A DNA stretch of 64,000 nt, from NCBI RefSeq assembly GCF_910596095.1, contig NC_056553.1, positions 18,127,725-18,191,724 on the forward strand, read 5' to 3'. This DNA comes from Thunnus maccoyii. Taxonomy: Eukaryota; Chordata; Actinopteri; Scombriformes; Scombridae. The notes beneath the pieces are model-generated. The model was not told where the DNA came from. It searched no databases and worked only from the letters and a program-made list of their open reading frames with translations. This document shows, one piece after another, positions 11,740-25,125 of the stretch. Position numbers and translations under genes: made by a program. Numbering within the stretch: the stretch's first letter is position 1; every line of letters starts with the position of its first letter.

Positions 11740-14700
11740 ATGGCAGCCCTGTCTACAAAGATGTTGACAGACAACATGTTACTGAGTGTCTTCTTTCTTA
11801 CAGGTGAGCTGTTTGTTCACTCAGTTTTATTTGGAGACATTAACTCAAATCATTTACACTCTGAAACAAAGCAGAAAGACCAGAAATTTCTTACAACTGT
11901 TCACATCCTGACTGCAACGTCAAATGTTTTAGTTTAAAACTATTAACAGGACAAGAAAACATGCAACATTCAGCTGCTGAACTGGAGATTTTTCTACTTA
12001 ATGTTAATCGTGACTCTGATCTCATAGGTGCTTTGGCTGCTTGTCCTCATATTCCACACCTCTTCATTACTGCACCGCTGGAGATAGAAGCACTGAGTGG
12101 ATCTTGTTTGCAAATCCCGTGTAACTTTAGTGCTGGACCAGGAAAAACATTTGATGGCAGCAGAACAACCTTTGGACTGTGGATTAAAAATGACCACAGA
12201 TTTGCACTCTATCCACAGGATGTGATTTTCAACAGTAGTCAGACAGTTAACACCTATCCAATGAAAATTACTGGAAACCTGAGTCAGAAAAACTGCACCA
12301 CTCTGTTTTCCAGTTTAAACACAACATATACAGACAAATACTACTTCAGAATTGAGGGCAATGAATTCAGGGCAACAGCTGTTTGTGATCCTGTTCAAAT
12401 AACAGTCAAAGGTAAGAGAGTTTTCTTTTTTCCAGTCATATTGTTGTTTAGAATAAAAAGGAAATCAGTTGCAGCTTTGGCCTGAACAGCAAACACCATG
12501 GCCCTAACCTTTACTGTGAAATTAAATATCTGATGTAGACTACAAAGAAAACTCAGCTGTGGTGAAATGTGAGAGAAACCAGCCTGTGAACACATAGTCA
12601 TTGGTTTGAATGTCCTGACTCACAGTTGAATAATACCTGAATATTCATACATTTAATCAGTATCAAGTTATTTCAAATCCTCCATATTCATTGAGGGACA
12701 AAGTCTAAATGAATCAGTCTTAGTTTGTTTAAGTCACTGATTTTGACAGTTACTGTCTCAATAAATGCTCACAATACTCAATGTGGTTTTTACAAATGGG
12801 TAAAAATTAAGGGGAAACATAAAATTTTGTTTCAGTTTAGCTGTAAAATAACTAACACTGACATGTAAAGTAAAGTAAAGTCTGTGTTTGATTTTAAACC
12901 ACAGATTCTCCTCCGAGCCCCAGAATTAAAATCTCAGGTGAGCTGAAGGAGAAGGAGTCTGTCACTATAACCTGCTCAGCTTTCACTCCCTGTCCACACT
13001 CCCCCCCTAAACTCACCTGGAATCTCCAACAAGACGCTCACAACAAAATAGAGGAAAACGCAGATCGAACCTTTATGACTAAAATCCAGAAGACCATCAC
13101 TCTGTCTGACAAGCACGACGGATACAACATCACCTGTTCTTCCAGCTACTCTGTGAATGAAGGACAAAATGCTAAGTCAGCAAAGGAAAAAGTGACTCTC
13201 AGTGTTTCATGTAAGGCAACCAGAGTTTGTTATTGGATCCTGTCAAAACATGATGATTTATGGGATGTCAGCTGATTTTTAATGAATAAAAATAATCACA
13301 TTTTCTTCAGATGCTCCCAAAGACACCTCAGCGAGGATCAGTCCATCAGGTTCGGTGTCACCAGGTAGCTGGGTGAACCTGACCTGCTCCAGCAGAGCCA
13401 AACCTGCTGCCAACTTCACCTGGTTCAACATCAGCAAAGATGGACCCATGAAAGTATCTGAAGGAGACTTTTACAGCTTCAATGTGACAGATGGAGGAGT
13501 TTATCACTGTGTGGCCACAAATGATCTTGGTAATCAGACGTCATCAAGGATCCATCTGACTATTAAAGGTAAATGCAGGACTGTACTGAATCCACTCTAA
13601 TGTGGGACTTCAGAAGTGGTTGCACCAGCTATGATATGTCCACATTCACCCTTTGTTTTTGTTTAGTCACTTATATTGCTTTTGTGTCTATGAGCAGGAC
13701 CAGATTCTCATGGATCTTTTCAGCGGTGGGCGGTTCTTGGAGGAATCATTGGGATCATCGTACTCATCTGCCTGGTTGTCTGTGTGTGGTGAGTATCACA
13801 CATTAAAGCAGCTAACATGATTCAGTTTCTGGCTGAAATTTCAGCTGCAGCCACATTCAAGATGAAGGCGCAGATGTGTGATCTAGCAGATCTTAACCTG
13901 TTTATCTCTTGTGGCACTTTTGACTTCATTAAATTATATTATTTATTTATTATATCATTAAAGTTTATTATTGAACTTCATCATATAATATGATACACTG
14001 ACTCTCATTGTACAGACACCTGAAAGAAGAAGCTATGATACTGTGTAGACATGTTCTCATTGCCCCTTAATAATAACAATCCTACCAAAAAGAGTTATTA
14101 TAACTAAAGTTCAGGAACAAGACCATGACCCACTCTCTCACTAATTCAAACACCTTTGCCTCACTAATCCAAATCACCTGTGCACTCATATATAGGTGTG
14201 TCTAACCCTGGGTCATGACGTTCACTCTTCTGGACCCACTCCATTTCCTCCTATTCCTATTGCTCCGCACATCTTAAATATCATGACCACCTGTGATTTC
14301 ACCTTGGCCTCCGCCGTTCCGCCTGTTCGTCCCCCTCTGGCTGCACGACCCTTTCCCATTTAATCTTCCTTCAGGCAGCAGATATTGTCAGGTTCCTATG
14401 TTGACCTCGCTCAGCTCCTCCAGCCATCCACTTATGCTATTACCAGTCCTAGGTTGATCTCAACACCCCATGGTGCAGCCCAGCTCAGGCACCCTTCATC
14501 TTGCTGTTCAGACTGCAGGGCCGAGCTGGATGACTACCTATACACCATCTCGGATTTGGCTCTGCGGTTTGCCAGTTTTTATACATACCATGTTCTTCTC
14601 ACATCCCAGGCCACAGGTTGCCTCTAGCAGTTCAACCAGGGCACCTACTGGGGTGCCCTCAACCCAGAGCTATACTGCCACGTCTTCGCAGCATGGTCTT

Positions 14701-17700
14701 CCTTGGCTTGCAACTTGTGCGGGGCTCCTTCACACCCAGCTACCGCATATGTCATTGCTGTTTCTTACCCACATGTCAACTGTTGTGTCAAATCGATGGA
14801 AGACAGTTGAAGAAAACACCTGATCAAAAACTGCTTTTTGAAGATAAAAATCAGGAGTCAGAGGTCCAAGCAGCAAAGTGTTCTTTAATGCAAAGGAGAG
14901 CAAATTAGCACATACAAGATGAACCAGGTCGCTCTGAAGGTTTTTTCCTTCAGGGCATAGTTTTTATACCTTTGGGTAGGCATAGGTCACACCTATCGTC
15001 CGTCCTCCTCATTTTTTGGCCAATTACACTATTATATTTTATCTTCGTCACTCGTTGTTGGTCAAAACTCTTCAAGACAGGTTTTGAGCTGTCGTGGATA
15101 TGTACTGGCATATTCAATTCTATCTGGTTATGTCCAATTTTTTTATATAAGTATTGGGGATCATTTTACACCATTATTGCCAAGTTGTCTTCTGGCCTTT
15201 ATTTTTTTAGTTATTCTAGTCACTTTACATCCTTATTTCTTGATCTCCTCCAGAGTGTATTTTTAAAAAAGGTGAAGACTTTAATGCAGACCCAAGCAAA
15301 GTGACATGTAATACAAACACACTCAAATTTCTCCAGTGTATGATTATGATTCTTTTACCGTGCTTCTATACGTACATCGTGATTAAATGTGATTCATGAG
15401 ATTACAAATACATCATCAATAGGATTCTAAACACTAGCACTTATTGTTTATAAAATTTATAAAATCAATCTGCATAGCTTAATATTGTCTTTAAGCACAC
15501 CAATGACATTTAATGAAAATACACCACACAACATGTTAATCAAAGGCTTAAGAAAGACAGAACCTCTGCTTGCAACAAAACATCTACCCCTGATAGCAGA
15601 CCTCCTCACCTGTTGTATCCAAACCCTCCGTGCAGGATACTCGTTCCCATCGATTAACTCAACACTTGAATCTATGTTCCTCCTAGCATTCTCAGTTTAT
15701 TTTACGATGCTCAGAATCCACCACCACCTCATCCACCTACAACCTACGACATCCTCAGATTTAACCTCAAACGAAGCAAAACCAACCAGCTCTGCATTTC
15801 TCACCCCATTTTCCTCTTCTGTTTAAACTCTTATGTGAGCCCTTTTGAACTCATTCATACTTACGTAAACCAGAGACTAACCCACCATGCTTCTCCTCAA
15901 GACCCACTCTTAACCACCGAATCCAGCCACACACTGCTGGTTCCACCACCATCTCTGCTAAGTTCTGTCCAAGTCAGGAATTTCATTATCCTCTGGTCAC
16001 TCCTTCCGAGTAGGAGTCGCTTCAACCGCTTCCAGACAAGGAATCCTGGACCACACAATCAAAATCCTCGGCCGCCGGTCTTCCCAAGCCTACCATAGCT
16101 ATATCCATAGCCACCTCAGCAACATCCAGAGTCCATTCTCACCTAGTCCCGTGAAGCTAACTTATATAATACATCATATATAATACCAGTGTACTCAGTT
16201 AGGAGCAGGTTTGGTTATTAGCAATAATTAATAGTTAATTAATAGTTATAAAATGATTATTAATTATTATAAATCAATAAATCGTCAGTGTGAATTGATA
16301 ATAAACTAATAACCAAACAGTGAAAACAGTCTCAAAAAGTTGTGTTCACCTTAAAATTGTCAGTATCTGAGAAACATTAACATTTATAAGTTGAACAGTG
16401 AAGGTTTGAATTTGAGCACTGACTCCATCAACAAGCTGTTATCACAGTATGTATGCAAACAATCACAGGAAACTTCTCTTTAAATGCACAACAGAATGTA
16501 TTAACTTTAGCAATATCAATTATAAATCAATAACTCTTCAATTAATAAACATCTGTCATACAACTATGAACACAAGCAACAATAAATGACAGTGGTTATA
16601 AACAGCATGACAATATACAGCACTTACAGATGTGTATGTGTGAGTGTACGTGTGTGGCGGGGGGTGGGGGGTGGGGGGCATGAGAGAGGAAGGAGGAGGA
16701 ACAAGATGGCGGACCTGAACCATGTGGTGTTATGTCATGTGAGATTTCTGGTCAAGATGGTGGGTGTGACCGCGAGATTTGAACAGAGACAATGGTTTAT
16801 GGCATCTGCCGGCTCAACAAGTGTCTCTAACAAAGAGATAACTTGGGGACAGGGCTAAGCTCTGGTACAGAGTTATCTGCTCACCACGTGTGTGTGCATG
16901 TAGGAGCGTGTATGTGTGTAGTTAGTAAGAGGGAAAGGAGGTAGAAGCACCAAAGAATAAAAGATTTCAGCAATTGTGAGGAGAGGTGGTATTTGCTTTT
17001 ATTTACACAGAGACGTGGCATGAAAACATACTTATTTGATGGCCATGGTCTGATTTCAACAAATAAAATGCAACCCACAGTCTCACACATGATGGTGAGC
17101 TAACACAAAGCAGTCCAAGCAGTTAGATAGACACAAATCAGTTTAGTGTGGTTAACACAACCAGACAAGCAGCAAACAACAACACTACTTCAGTATCATC
17201 AGCAGCAATAACGGGACTCAGTCCATTTAACTTCACAAAAACAACAGCAATAAAGCTGAAAATAACACACTTTATGCACCTATCTTTCCCCAGACTTAAG
17301 CCTCTTACTTTGCTTTAAGGAAGCAAGTAGGGTGTGTTTCAGTCTGTCTTTTGGGTCCAGCTCGGTTCCTGACGGAGCTGTCCTCTCGCTCTGTCTCTGT
17401 CTGGGTGTTGTGGAGAAAACAGCAGAGTCGACTCAGTTTGAAAACAGCAGGGCATAGAAGTTATCCACATCTTCGTGTAGAAATTCTTTTCTTCCTTCTG
17501 CAGGCAAACAGGGAGCGCTAGGTTGCAACAGCGGTTAGAGAAATCTCTACTCGTCCAGTGAGGTTGAGATCATGCAGACTAATGTATGTATGTCCTGTAC
17601 ATACATTTAATGTACGTACAGGAGTCATGTCCTTTCATCAGCTGTGTGGGCAGCGGGAGGTGTACTTCAAGGGGCGTGTGGAGTGTTTATATTCTCGGTG

Positions 17701-19695
17701 ATGCACAGCAGGGGAGAGAGCCGAGAGTTTGACTCTGCCGGATTTCACAACTAGGTGTGAGTTGAGCAGAGCAGGATGGGAGTTGAAGTCTGTTTGGAGT
17801 TCTTTTGTTTGACTTGGCGCCTTTCTTTGTTATCAGGCTTTGTGATTGCGTGCAGGCCTGCCTTTCTCTTCATGCACATGGAGTATGAGCCCAACACCAG
17901 TTAAAAGTTTGGACACACATTTCCCTTCACTTGAATGAGAAAGTGTCTCCAAACTTTTGACTGGTGCTGTATGTACAGAGTTTGACACTTTCAACTCCTC
18001 AAGTTTCTCTGTGCTAACCTTAAAGTGTGTATCTACGAGCATGAATGGTGACATCACAACTAGATCGGAGCCAATCATGGTCCAGTAAACAACTTACACA
18101 AGTGTGATCAGGAGACTTGAAGCCTCCAGTGCTGAGAATGAACTTAACAGTGAAGCAGGAAACATCATGTGTTCAGCAGTTAAACTTCTGAAATGAAAAA
18201 TATATATTTGCATATTTATAGATTCTGGATGTAATGAACAATAAGGAGTATATGTCATTTTAAGGATCTTAATTAGGTAATTGAACTTTTGGATTTGGAA
18301 AATCATATTAGACATATTAGACAAATTTTTATTTCAAGAAGAAGTTGTGTATTCAGTTACTATTTACTCAATAGAGGTCACTGTAGACCACAGGATGTTG
18401 TGCTGCATGTTTGGAAAGAAACTGAGAAAAGAGGAAGTAGTAAAGTACCAGAGTGAAGTGTCTCACTCTCTTTCCTTGATGTTTAGATTACTTGGGCCTA
18501 TAACAGAAGAGCATTATTATACATCTTAAAACACATCTGGAGGGGATCTTAAAGGTATCTCCTGGACTTTGGGGCCACTAGTAGCTATGGAACAAAGTTT
18601 TTACAAGCGGGTCCCCTTTTTGTGTGTGCTTGTGTGTATTAGGGGGATACTGACATTTATCTGTTGAATTTATGAATAGCTCGCTACACTATTGTTTTTA
18701 CTGTATAAAGTCTATAAAGTTTTTAATCTTCAGGTGGATTATACTTTCCATCACAGCTCCCATTATTTTATTAATTTACAACATTTTTAAATAGCATAAA
18801 TAATTTATTTGCAACATAAGCACTATTACTCCATTTTCCCCACTGTTCCTGTCTTGTTATCCAATAATAATTTTACTGTACTTAAAAAATTCTTACAGTT
18901 TAATTTGTCAAGTAAGTTTAAAACACAAATTTGTTTCCCCTTCATTATCTAACCTCTGGTCTTCTTCACTTGTATTTACAGACAGTAATTATTTAATTCA
19001 TATACTGTTTACTAAACAATTGGTAAATAATAGCTGTAATTTCAAGTGTTATCAAAATGTTTCTACATTCTACATTATTATATCTACAATTTTTCCTTTA
19101 TTTTACAGCATTCTTGTGTATTTGAAGTGGTTCCGGTCGACAAATCCAACTCCACAACAAACTCAGGTGGGAAAATTCTGAACTTTGGAAACACAACAAA
19201 TGTGACAAAACATCATGTTAGCAACCTGCTGTGGTAGAAGATTATGAGTATTCACTCTCCAAGACTGAACAACACACAAAAGAATGGACAATTGATCTTT
19301 TAGCTCTTTTATGACACAATATAAGATGTTTTGTTGCTGTGTACAGTGACAGCAGATTGTTCTGATCTTCACTGCTTTATATAAGTGGGAGCCAATTCAA
19401 AGGTTGAATTAATCATTTTCCAAATCCAAATGAAGGTCCCCCTCCAGCTCCTCATAACTTTTCTTGTTTGGTAAATTTTTTGCAGAGTCAAACAGGTGAA
19501 GAGCCAGCTGTTGAAGAGCCAGCCAGTAAAACAGAAGAAGAAAAAGTAGAGAGAGGCGGAGAAGACATCCATTACGGAGAGATTGACTTCTCCAGACTGG
19601 GATCTAAACCGTCCTGTGACTCAGTGCAGGACAGCGGACAGCAGCTGGATACAGTGTATGCACAGGTCAATGTGTCCGAGCCAACAAACAGCTAA
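11740..19695 (+). CDS. Siglec-like inhibitory receptor gene B (two tyrosine motifs)
   Basis: Predicted type I membrane lectin with ITIM signalling. Exons: leader 11740-11803, V-set 12028-12411, C2-set 12905-13210, C2-set 13311-13568, transmembrane 13698-13788, juxtamembrane 19109-19166, tail 19486-19695. The phases join without a break to 456 residues. The start is the second ATG of the family because the first is deleted. The V domain keeps the lectin Arg (YYFRIE, residue 129), but its C-C' loop (FALYPQD) and G-strand region (EGNEFRATAV) differ from all other copies. The tail has an ITIM, IHYGEI (Tyr 417), and TVYAQV (Tyr 445), which fits the ITSM pattern TxYxxV. A one-base deletion relative to A and C makes a TAA at 19693, so the third motif downstream is out of frame. 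The 5.3-kb intron before the juxtamembrane exon is swollen by retroelements. Confidence 0.85.
14100..16200 (+). mobile_element. DIRS/Ngaro-like retrotransposon remnant (gag-like plus tyrosine recombinase) in an intron of gene B
   Basis: The 5' part, about 14390-14790, reads in pieces as a gag-like protein with QFNQGTYWGALNPELYCH and then CNLCGAPSHPATAY, a CCHC zinc knuckle whose last Cys is now Tyr. The 3' part, about 15533-16115, reads as a tyrosine recombinase: FNLKRSKTNQ in the middle, then GHSFRVGVASTA with the H-x-x-R signature (about 15995-16030), ILGRRSSQAY and SYIHS with the presumptive nucleophile Tyr at 16100. Reverse transcriptase is missing between them. This gag plus tyrosine recombinase layout fits DIRS-like elements (Ngaro/DIRS); a Crypton is the alternative for the 3' part. 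Many stops and shifts make it dead. Confidence 0.6.
14880..15530. other. Unidentified insert inside the DIRS-like remnant
   Basis: This AT-rich stretch lies between the gag-like and recombinase-like parts in gene B and is absent from the copy in gene C. It contains TTTTTATACC-like sequence at about 14960 and no protein that I recognise. A solo LTR or nested insertion is possible. I could not define its ends. Confidence 0.25.
16670..17340. repeat. Unidentified repeat shared by the introns of genes B and C
   Basis: The block from GAGAGAGGAAGGAGGAGG through CACACATGATGGTGAGC to TTTGCTTTAAGGAAGC recurs almost unchanged at about 29999-30660. It is preceded here by a G-rich run at 16655-16678 and contains TG-rich tracts. 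No coding capacity is recognised on either strand. It lies in the same order relative to the DIRS-like remnant in both genes, so it was copied with it. An LTR is plausible. Confidence 0.4.
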
Positions 19696-20609
19696 TACAC
19701 ACTGCTGACAGCCCAAAGGACCTGTATGCTCAAGTGAAGAGAAACTGAGTTGTTTTATTGTTTAAAGGAAGACATTTGAGAAGAATTCATATCAAATGTT
19801 TCTTTATGTTTATCTATACACAATGTTCTTTTTAGTCAGTTAATATAAAAAAAGACACTGGAGCCTGGACAGAAAAATGTCATTATCACAGTTTAACCGA
19901 TAGTTTCTAGCGTTGTGTTATGAGGAAGAGACTCAGACCAGGGTGTCTATGGAGGCAACCATTTCTTTCGGCAACTGACGACAGAAGTAAATAAAAAAAA
20001 CCCTCCGGTCAATTGTGATGCTAACTCAGGCTCCTACACAAATTAAATAACAGAAATGTGTTAGCATACTGCACAAGACGTCCAAGCTAATAAACAAACT
20101 TATACCCGTAATTCAAAGGGAGGGCACAACGTCGCTTACCTCTCCCATGAAGTACAACAAGAAAAGGGGAGAGGTAAAGGCGGGGGACATCAAAATTGAA
20201 TGTAGGGGTACAATGTACTGAGTCTTAAATGTTCCACATATTGACCCTGGAGAAGTAGCACGTCAGGATGTAAATATTCACAAATTTTGTGTAATTTTAA
20301 TACATATGCTGCATAGTTGACTCTGTTACAACAGAGCTCTTCACAACCAAAAAACATCTTCCTTTTGCTTCTTTTACTTCTCTAGTATTTCACATCTATA
20401 ACATAATCTACTGAAATGTCAAAATACAGCTATTAATGTGACTCAGGTCTGAAACGTGTCAGATTAATGTCTGAATCTTACATTCATATTGTAATAAACC
20501 TGGCTGTAGGTATGAATATTTAATACTGGACTGGCTGAAAAGTTACTGCTGCCACCACCTTTTTCCCCGGTATGGTCTGGTGTCAGAGATCTGAGAAAGT
20601 TACACACTG

Positions 20610-20615
<6 letters not shown>

Positions 20616-20674
<59 letters not shown>
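20616..20674. repeat. (TA)n microsatellite
   Basis: About 58 bp of TA repeat, directly followed by TAAAAGACTTTATTTTAC. On the minus strand this reads GTAAAATAAAGTC, an AATAAA polyadenylation signal just before the repeat. Confidence 0.95.
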
Positions 20675-20679
<5 letters not shown>

Positions 20680-20754
20680 CTTTATTTTACAGCAATGAGT
20701 TCAGACAATAGCATTTTCATGGACCGAGGATAATACTGGCCAAGCTATAACATA

Positions 20755-22640
20755 CCCCCCTCAGACAGTCTGTCCCCCAGCTAAACAGCCGCCTTGAGTG
20801 TCACAGCACACAAAACCACCCCACACAAGTAACACACTGTAACAGCTGACAGGTGGGTACACACACACCCACACGTCCTGTTGCAAGAAGCATTTAAGAA
20901 AACACATTAGACTTAACGCAGTGAAAACCACACGATTCCACCCTAAATAGGCAAACTTGATCTCACACCACTATGGGGCGTGCAGACCAACCTAGCCGAG
21001 ACAGACATGTATCTCCCCCATACCTATCAGCTATCTTTCCCCCAGTTTGCCTCGGTTGCCACCAATACACTGCTGCTGCTCTTAAGATCTATAAAAAGTC
21101 ACAAATAACCATAGAATAAACCAGGACAGTAACAGACAAAACTAAACACAAAAACACTTAAAATGTCCTTATTTAAAATGACAACTTAAACTGTCCGGTC
21201 AAACGAGACCCTCCCCTGGGGTCTAGGCTTATGGCGCTGGTCCAACACGGCCCATATGCAGCAAGAGCCCGTGGGGGAATTGTCGGTCCAGCACCGGAAC
21301 AGCGGAGCGGCTGACAGCGTGTCAGACGCTCCAACATAAAGCTGGGAAGCGGCAGGGCACTCCTAGTGTTCCCCAGTCCCTGACTAAACTCAGCCCTACC
21401 ACAGGAACATCTCCCCCTGTCCTATCTGCCTTCGCCGCCGGCAGCCCTAGACGGCTACGAACGGCACCCGCCCCCCTACCGTGAGTGCAGTATCAGTAGC
21501 TTCGCCGGGCAAACTACCTGCGACATACATGCTCCGCTCCCCAGGACTCACTCCCGCTCTCTCGACAGCCCCTTTACCAGTTCGCCACCTCCACAATCAA
21601 GGCCAGCTGAGAACAATCGGCTCACCGAGTCTTTGTCAGCGGCAACAGTCCAGATCAGGTGAAACCCATAGTCTTTAATTTATTGTCAACACCGTCGCAG
21701 AATATTACAACCCAACTTCACTACAATATCATTCAGGTGTCACTGAATGTATCCGGGATTTCGCAGAAACATTAGTACTGATGTTCTGTTTTTAGCTCAC
21801 AGCTGCTGTGTGTCACATTCTTTCCTTTGACCTTATTAAACACCTACAGCATCACACAGCCACAGAAACGATATGTGCGTCTTTAAATTGAGAGAGTGAT
21901 GTGCGCATTTACGCACGTAGCACAGTAGCAGTAACTTCATTAAAAGGATAAGTCAGGATCTGACGGTAATTAATGTTCTGTGCTCTGCTACACATCAACA
22001 CCATTGACTTTATATAAAGAGGTCAGCTGTTACACACAGATTCCAGGTTTATATGTTGGAATTGTTTGTAATAAAGAAGCCCTTATGGTGAAAAAAACGA
22101 TAAGGGGCTGCGTTGGTGCGGGCGTGTTGTTTGAAGAGTCGGTGAGACAATGAACTATGATCCGGCAGTCCGGTTGGAATAATAGATTATTGCATTTAAA
22201 GGCTGGTCAGAAAAACACTTCAGCGGTAATATTCACAATTCTGGAAAATTATCACGCTGCAACCATGTTTATTAGTGCGCACGTGTGGAGTGCGTCTGTG
22301 TCCGCAGAAACACACACGCACACGGAAACTTTTTGCCCCCCGCACTTCTGTAAGGTAGTTGTTTTTTGAGCGCTCCCTTGACGCAGGTGGTGCGTTCAGT
22401 TCACCGGATTTCCGCAACTGCTGCAGGTATGGGAGTAGTTTCTGTGCTGGTCCTGTGCTGTACTCGCCTCCCTCAGAGATGACCCTCTCACGGACTGGTG
22501 TCAGTAGGTTCACTCCTCTCTCGCTCCGCAATTTTATTATGTTGCGTGTAGTAAATGGGTGTTTTGTTTCTAGGTCCCCGTGTGTAGTAGCCAGCTTAGG
22601 CACCATAAACTCTCACCTCCCCTGAGCTTTCAGACGCTAC
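20755..22640. other. GC-rich segment without recognisable gene
   Basis: The base composition is clearly richer in G+C than the receptor introns. At its low end the minus strand reads CTGAGGGGGGTA|TGTTATAGC, a polypurine tract directly before a TG, as at the start of a 3' LTR. That suggests a minus-strand LTR retroelement whose internal region is this segment. The longest minus-strand reading frame here (22606-22220, 128 codons) has no motif I recognise. Confidence 0.3.
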
Positions 22641-22976
22641 CTGATTCGTATGTATATGACCAGGGAAGAGGTTTGTAAAAAAAAAAAAAAGCCACCCAGG
22701 AGAGAGCCTAGTGTGACGGGTCGTGTCTTTCTGTGGACGTATGGTGGATGTATCCCTGATGTCCAGGGGTGGAGCAGCGATTTTAAAAGTGTGGAGGTTC
22801 TAGGGGTGGGACATGTTTACAGTTTACAGGGCAGTTTACTACTTACATCCAGTTGTTTGTATGAATTGCTGTACTGGAGCATAGCTATCCTTATTATACT
22901 TAAGATAATCACAGAGTATCTTTATTCTACTTCCTTACATACCTTATAGACATGAAATGAAACTTACACTTCCATT

Positions 22977-23450
22977 AAAATGAAATGGATACTTATAGAT
23001 GCAAAACAAATTGAACCCTGGTAACAAATCAGTAAGAGTCATTTCTGACCAGTACATATTGTACATATTCTTGCTGAAGTCCGCCCAGCATGGTGGCTAA
23101 TTAGCGATTAGCTTAACTCACGATTAGTGATTAGCATGCTAATAAACATTAATTTGGTCGTTAAGACTTTACCATTAAGCAACACATTGCCATAAGACAG
23201 ACAGATGTTACACATCTGAAAATATGAATGCTCACCTTTGTCTATAACTATTTAAAAACGACAACAGAAGTAACTAAAAACCAAATTTGCCACCTGGCTT
23301 ACATTTAGGATAGCCTACTTCATTTATGTTCAATGATGTTAGCTGAGCTGACACATCACATAACAAGACAAAGTTACAAAAGAATTATGTTTCTGTGAAA
23401 GTGCGGGTGTTACAACACCCTTAACACCTTTGGCTGCGACGCCCATGGGA
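22977..23450. repeat. Second copy of the repeat found at 1-1165
   Basis: Matches positions 1-50, about 600-755 and 1102-1160 in order. It includes the GATTAGC-rich block and the GAAAGTGCGGGTGT block. The internal segment corresponding to 60-600 is missing. Confidence 0.6.
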
Positions 23451-24099
23451 ATAACTTGATTCCTCAGCTCCTCGGACTGCTCGTCGGCTCCACTCCCTCA
23501 CCTGGACGTCCTCTGGTCGTCTGGAGGAGAACGGCGCTCTAGGGAGCTGGGGAGCATCACCCCGCCCACGGTCCCTTTTCGCCGTGGTGAGGCAGCTCGG
23601 GCCCTCTCCCTCTCTCTCCCCACTTCCCCCATGGTACGCCCCTAGGTACGCAAAGGGGAAAGAAAGATACTCACATTGCCATCGGCACAGCCGCCCACAT
23701 CTGGCTTTTACCGCGACCGCAGGCAGGGTTGACTGCTGCTCCCCCTCCTCAGCCTTCCGCCGTAGTCCCTCCAGACTCGTGCTTTCCCGTCCTCCACTCC
23801 CGCTTCCTTCCTTCCTTCACTCCTCCGGCAGCAATGATGACTCTTATCTGTGCTCCCGCCCCGCTGATTACCTCCTTACAAGTGTGTTCAGTTTTACTGA
23901 TGGCATGTGGCCATGTGGAAATCAACACAAACTACACACACTAAAATTCAAAACAATACATGCAAAAAAGTTAGAAAACCATAATAAAATTTATATAAAT
24001 AATCATAACTAAACCAAGACAAAACAAGCAAACATAGGTTGTAATGCATGCAACTCAAAACACAACAACCCAAAATATAACTGCAATAATAAAATAAAG

Positions 24100-24828
24100 T
24101 CAATAACAGGTCACAATCTCACATCTAGCTAGTTATATTTATTTTGGTAGTAGTCATTTTTGTTTTAATTTAATATTTCATTATGTATCACAGGACTGTG
24201 GGTCTTGGTCAGTATTTAGCAGTTTCACTTGGAAGCTGCTGCTGCAATTCTGGCCATCTGACCGACTGATATTGTTTGGGAGAGTGTTTCTTTAGTCTAG
24301 ATTTGTTTGTTCATTTTTTTTATTTTTCTTTCCTTTCCTTTTCTTACACCACTGGCAGGAGGCCCTTTTTTCTATAGCTGTTGATAACTAGTGTTAAGTG
24401 TTTCAACATCAGGGCAACTGCATAGTGTTTTTGTTTGTTTGTTTGGTTGAACACTTTACTGATTTTGTATTCCTTTTTATTTTTCAGAAGCTGAGCGCCC
24501 ACGGTGGTGGGGTTGGTGTTTGTAGGTGGCGGTTCCTCCTTTCCTGTGTGCTATGTTCAACTGAGCAATTCCCCTGCTCCCCTTTTAATACATGTTTGGA
24601 TGGTATGCTTAATTATTCTTTTTTTTTTCACCAATTTTTGCTATTGTTAAAAATAAAGATTTATTGATGGATGTAACCATGTGTCTTGCCTCGTAGTATA
24701 ACGAACCTGATTGCCTTATTGGTACTGGTCTGAGGTAACATTTGTCCCTGGGTAAAACCCCCAGGGTGGTGTAGTTGGATTCCTTTGATTACACTGGTTA
24801 GTGCCCTATATACTATTCTCTTGCCACA
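24100..24828 (+). mobile_element. LTR-like 3' end with AATAAA signal
   Basis: A T-rich stretch leads to AATAAA at 24652-24657, followed by a GT-rich segment and an end at GCCACA (24828). There the sequence returns to receptor-cluster homology. This looks like the R-U5 part of an LTR with a terminal CA. The 5' end and family are not determined. Confidence 0.35.
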
Positions 24829-25125
24829 ATATGAAACTGGACCAGTGTAGGGAAGAAATTATATCAATTACTTCCTTGTGTGTTACAGAACTGAATTTAT
24901 AGTGAAAAGGTCTGAATCACCAGCAACAGGAAAAGGTTTTGGGTGTGATTCTCACAGAAACCATCTGCTCTAATAATGTATGCTGACATCAAATGACAGA
25001 AAGTAGAAAAGCCTACTTTTCTACTCCTCTAATTATTTCATTTAATTTACACATCATTGATTGTATTTGCTTAATTCAACAACAAATTCACTGATTACTG
25101 TAGTATTATAGACCATGTTGACTGT

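Larger units (their letters stand above)
19895..24832. mobile_element. Composite transposable-element insertion between genes B and C
   Basis: Compared with the flanks of genes A and D, homology stops near 19,895 (after GCCTGGACAGAAAAATG) and resumes near 24,833 (ATGAAACTGGACCAGTG). The 4.9 kb in between holds several units. They are a putative minus-strand LTR end at about 20675-20755, a GC-rich unrecognised segment at 20755-22640, a poly(A) run at 22678-22690, a copy of the repeat that opens the window (22977-23450), a GC-rich stretch at 23450-23900, and a plus-strand LTR-like 3' end finishing at about 24828. No intact gene is visible. Confidence 0.55.

Noticed and set aside
22220-22606. 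128-codon minus-strand frame
   Set aside because: No motif recognised; it may be part of an unidentified element, so it was described as a region and not called as a gene.
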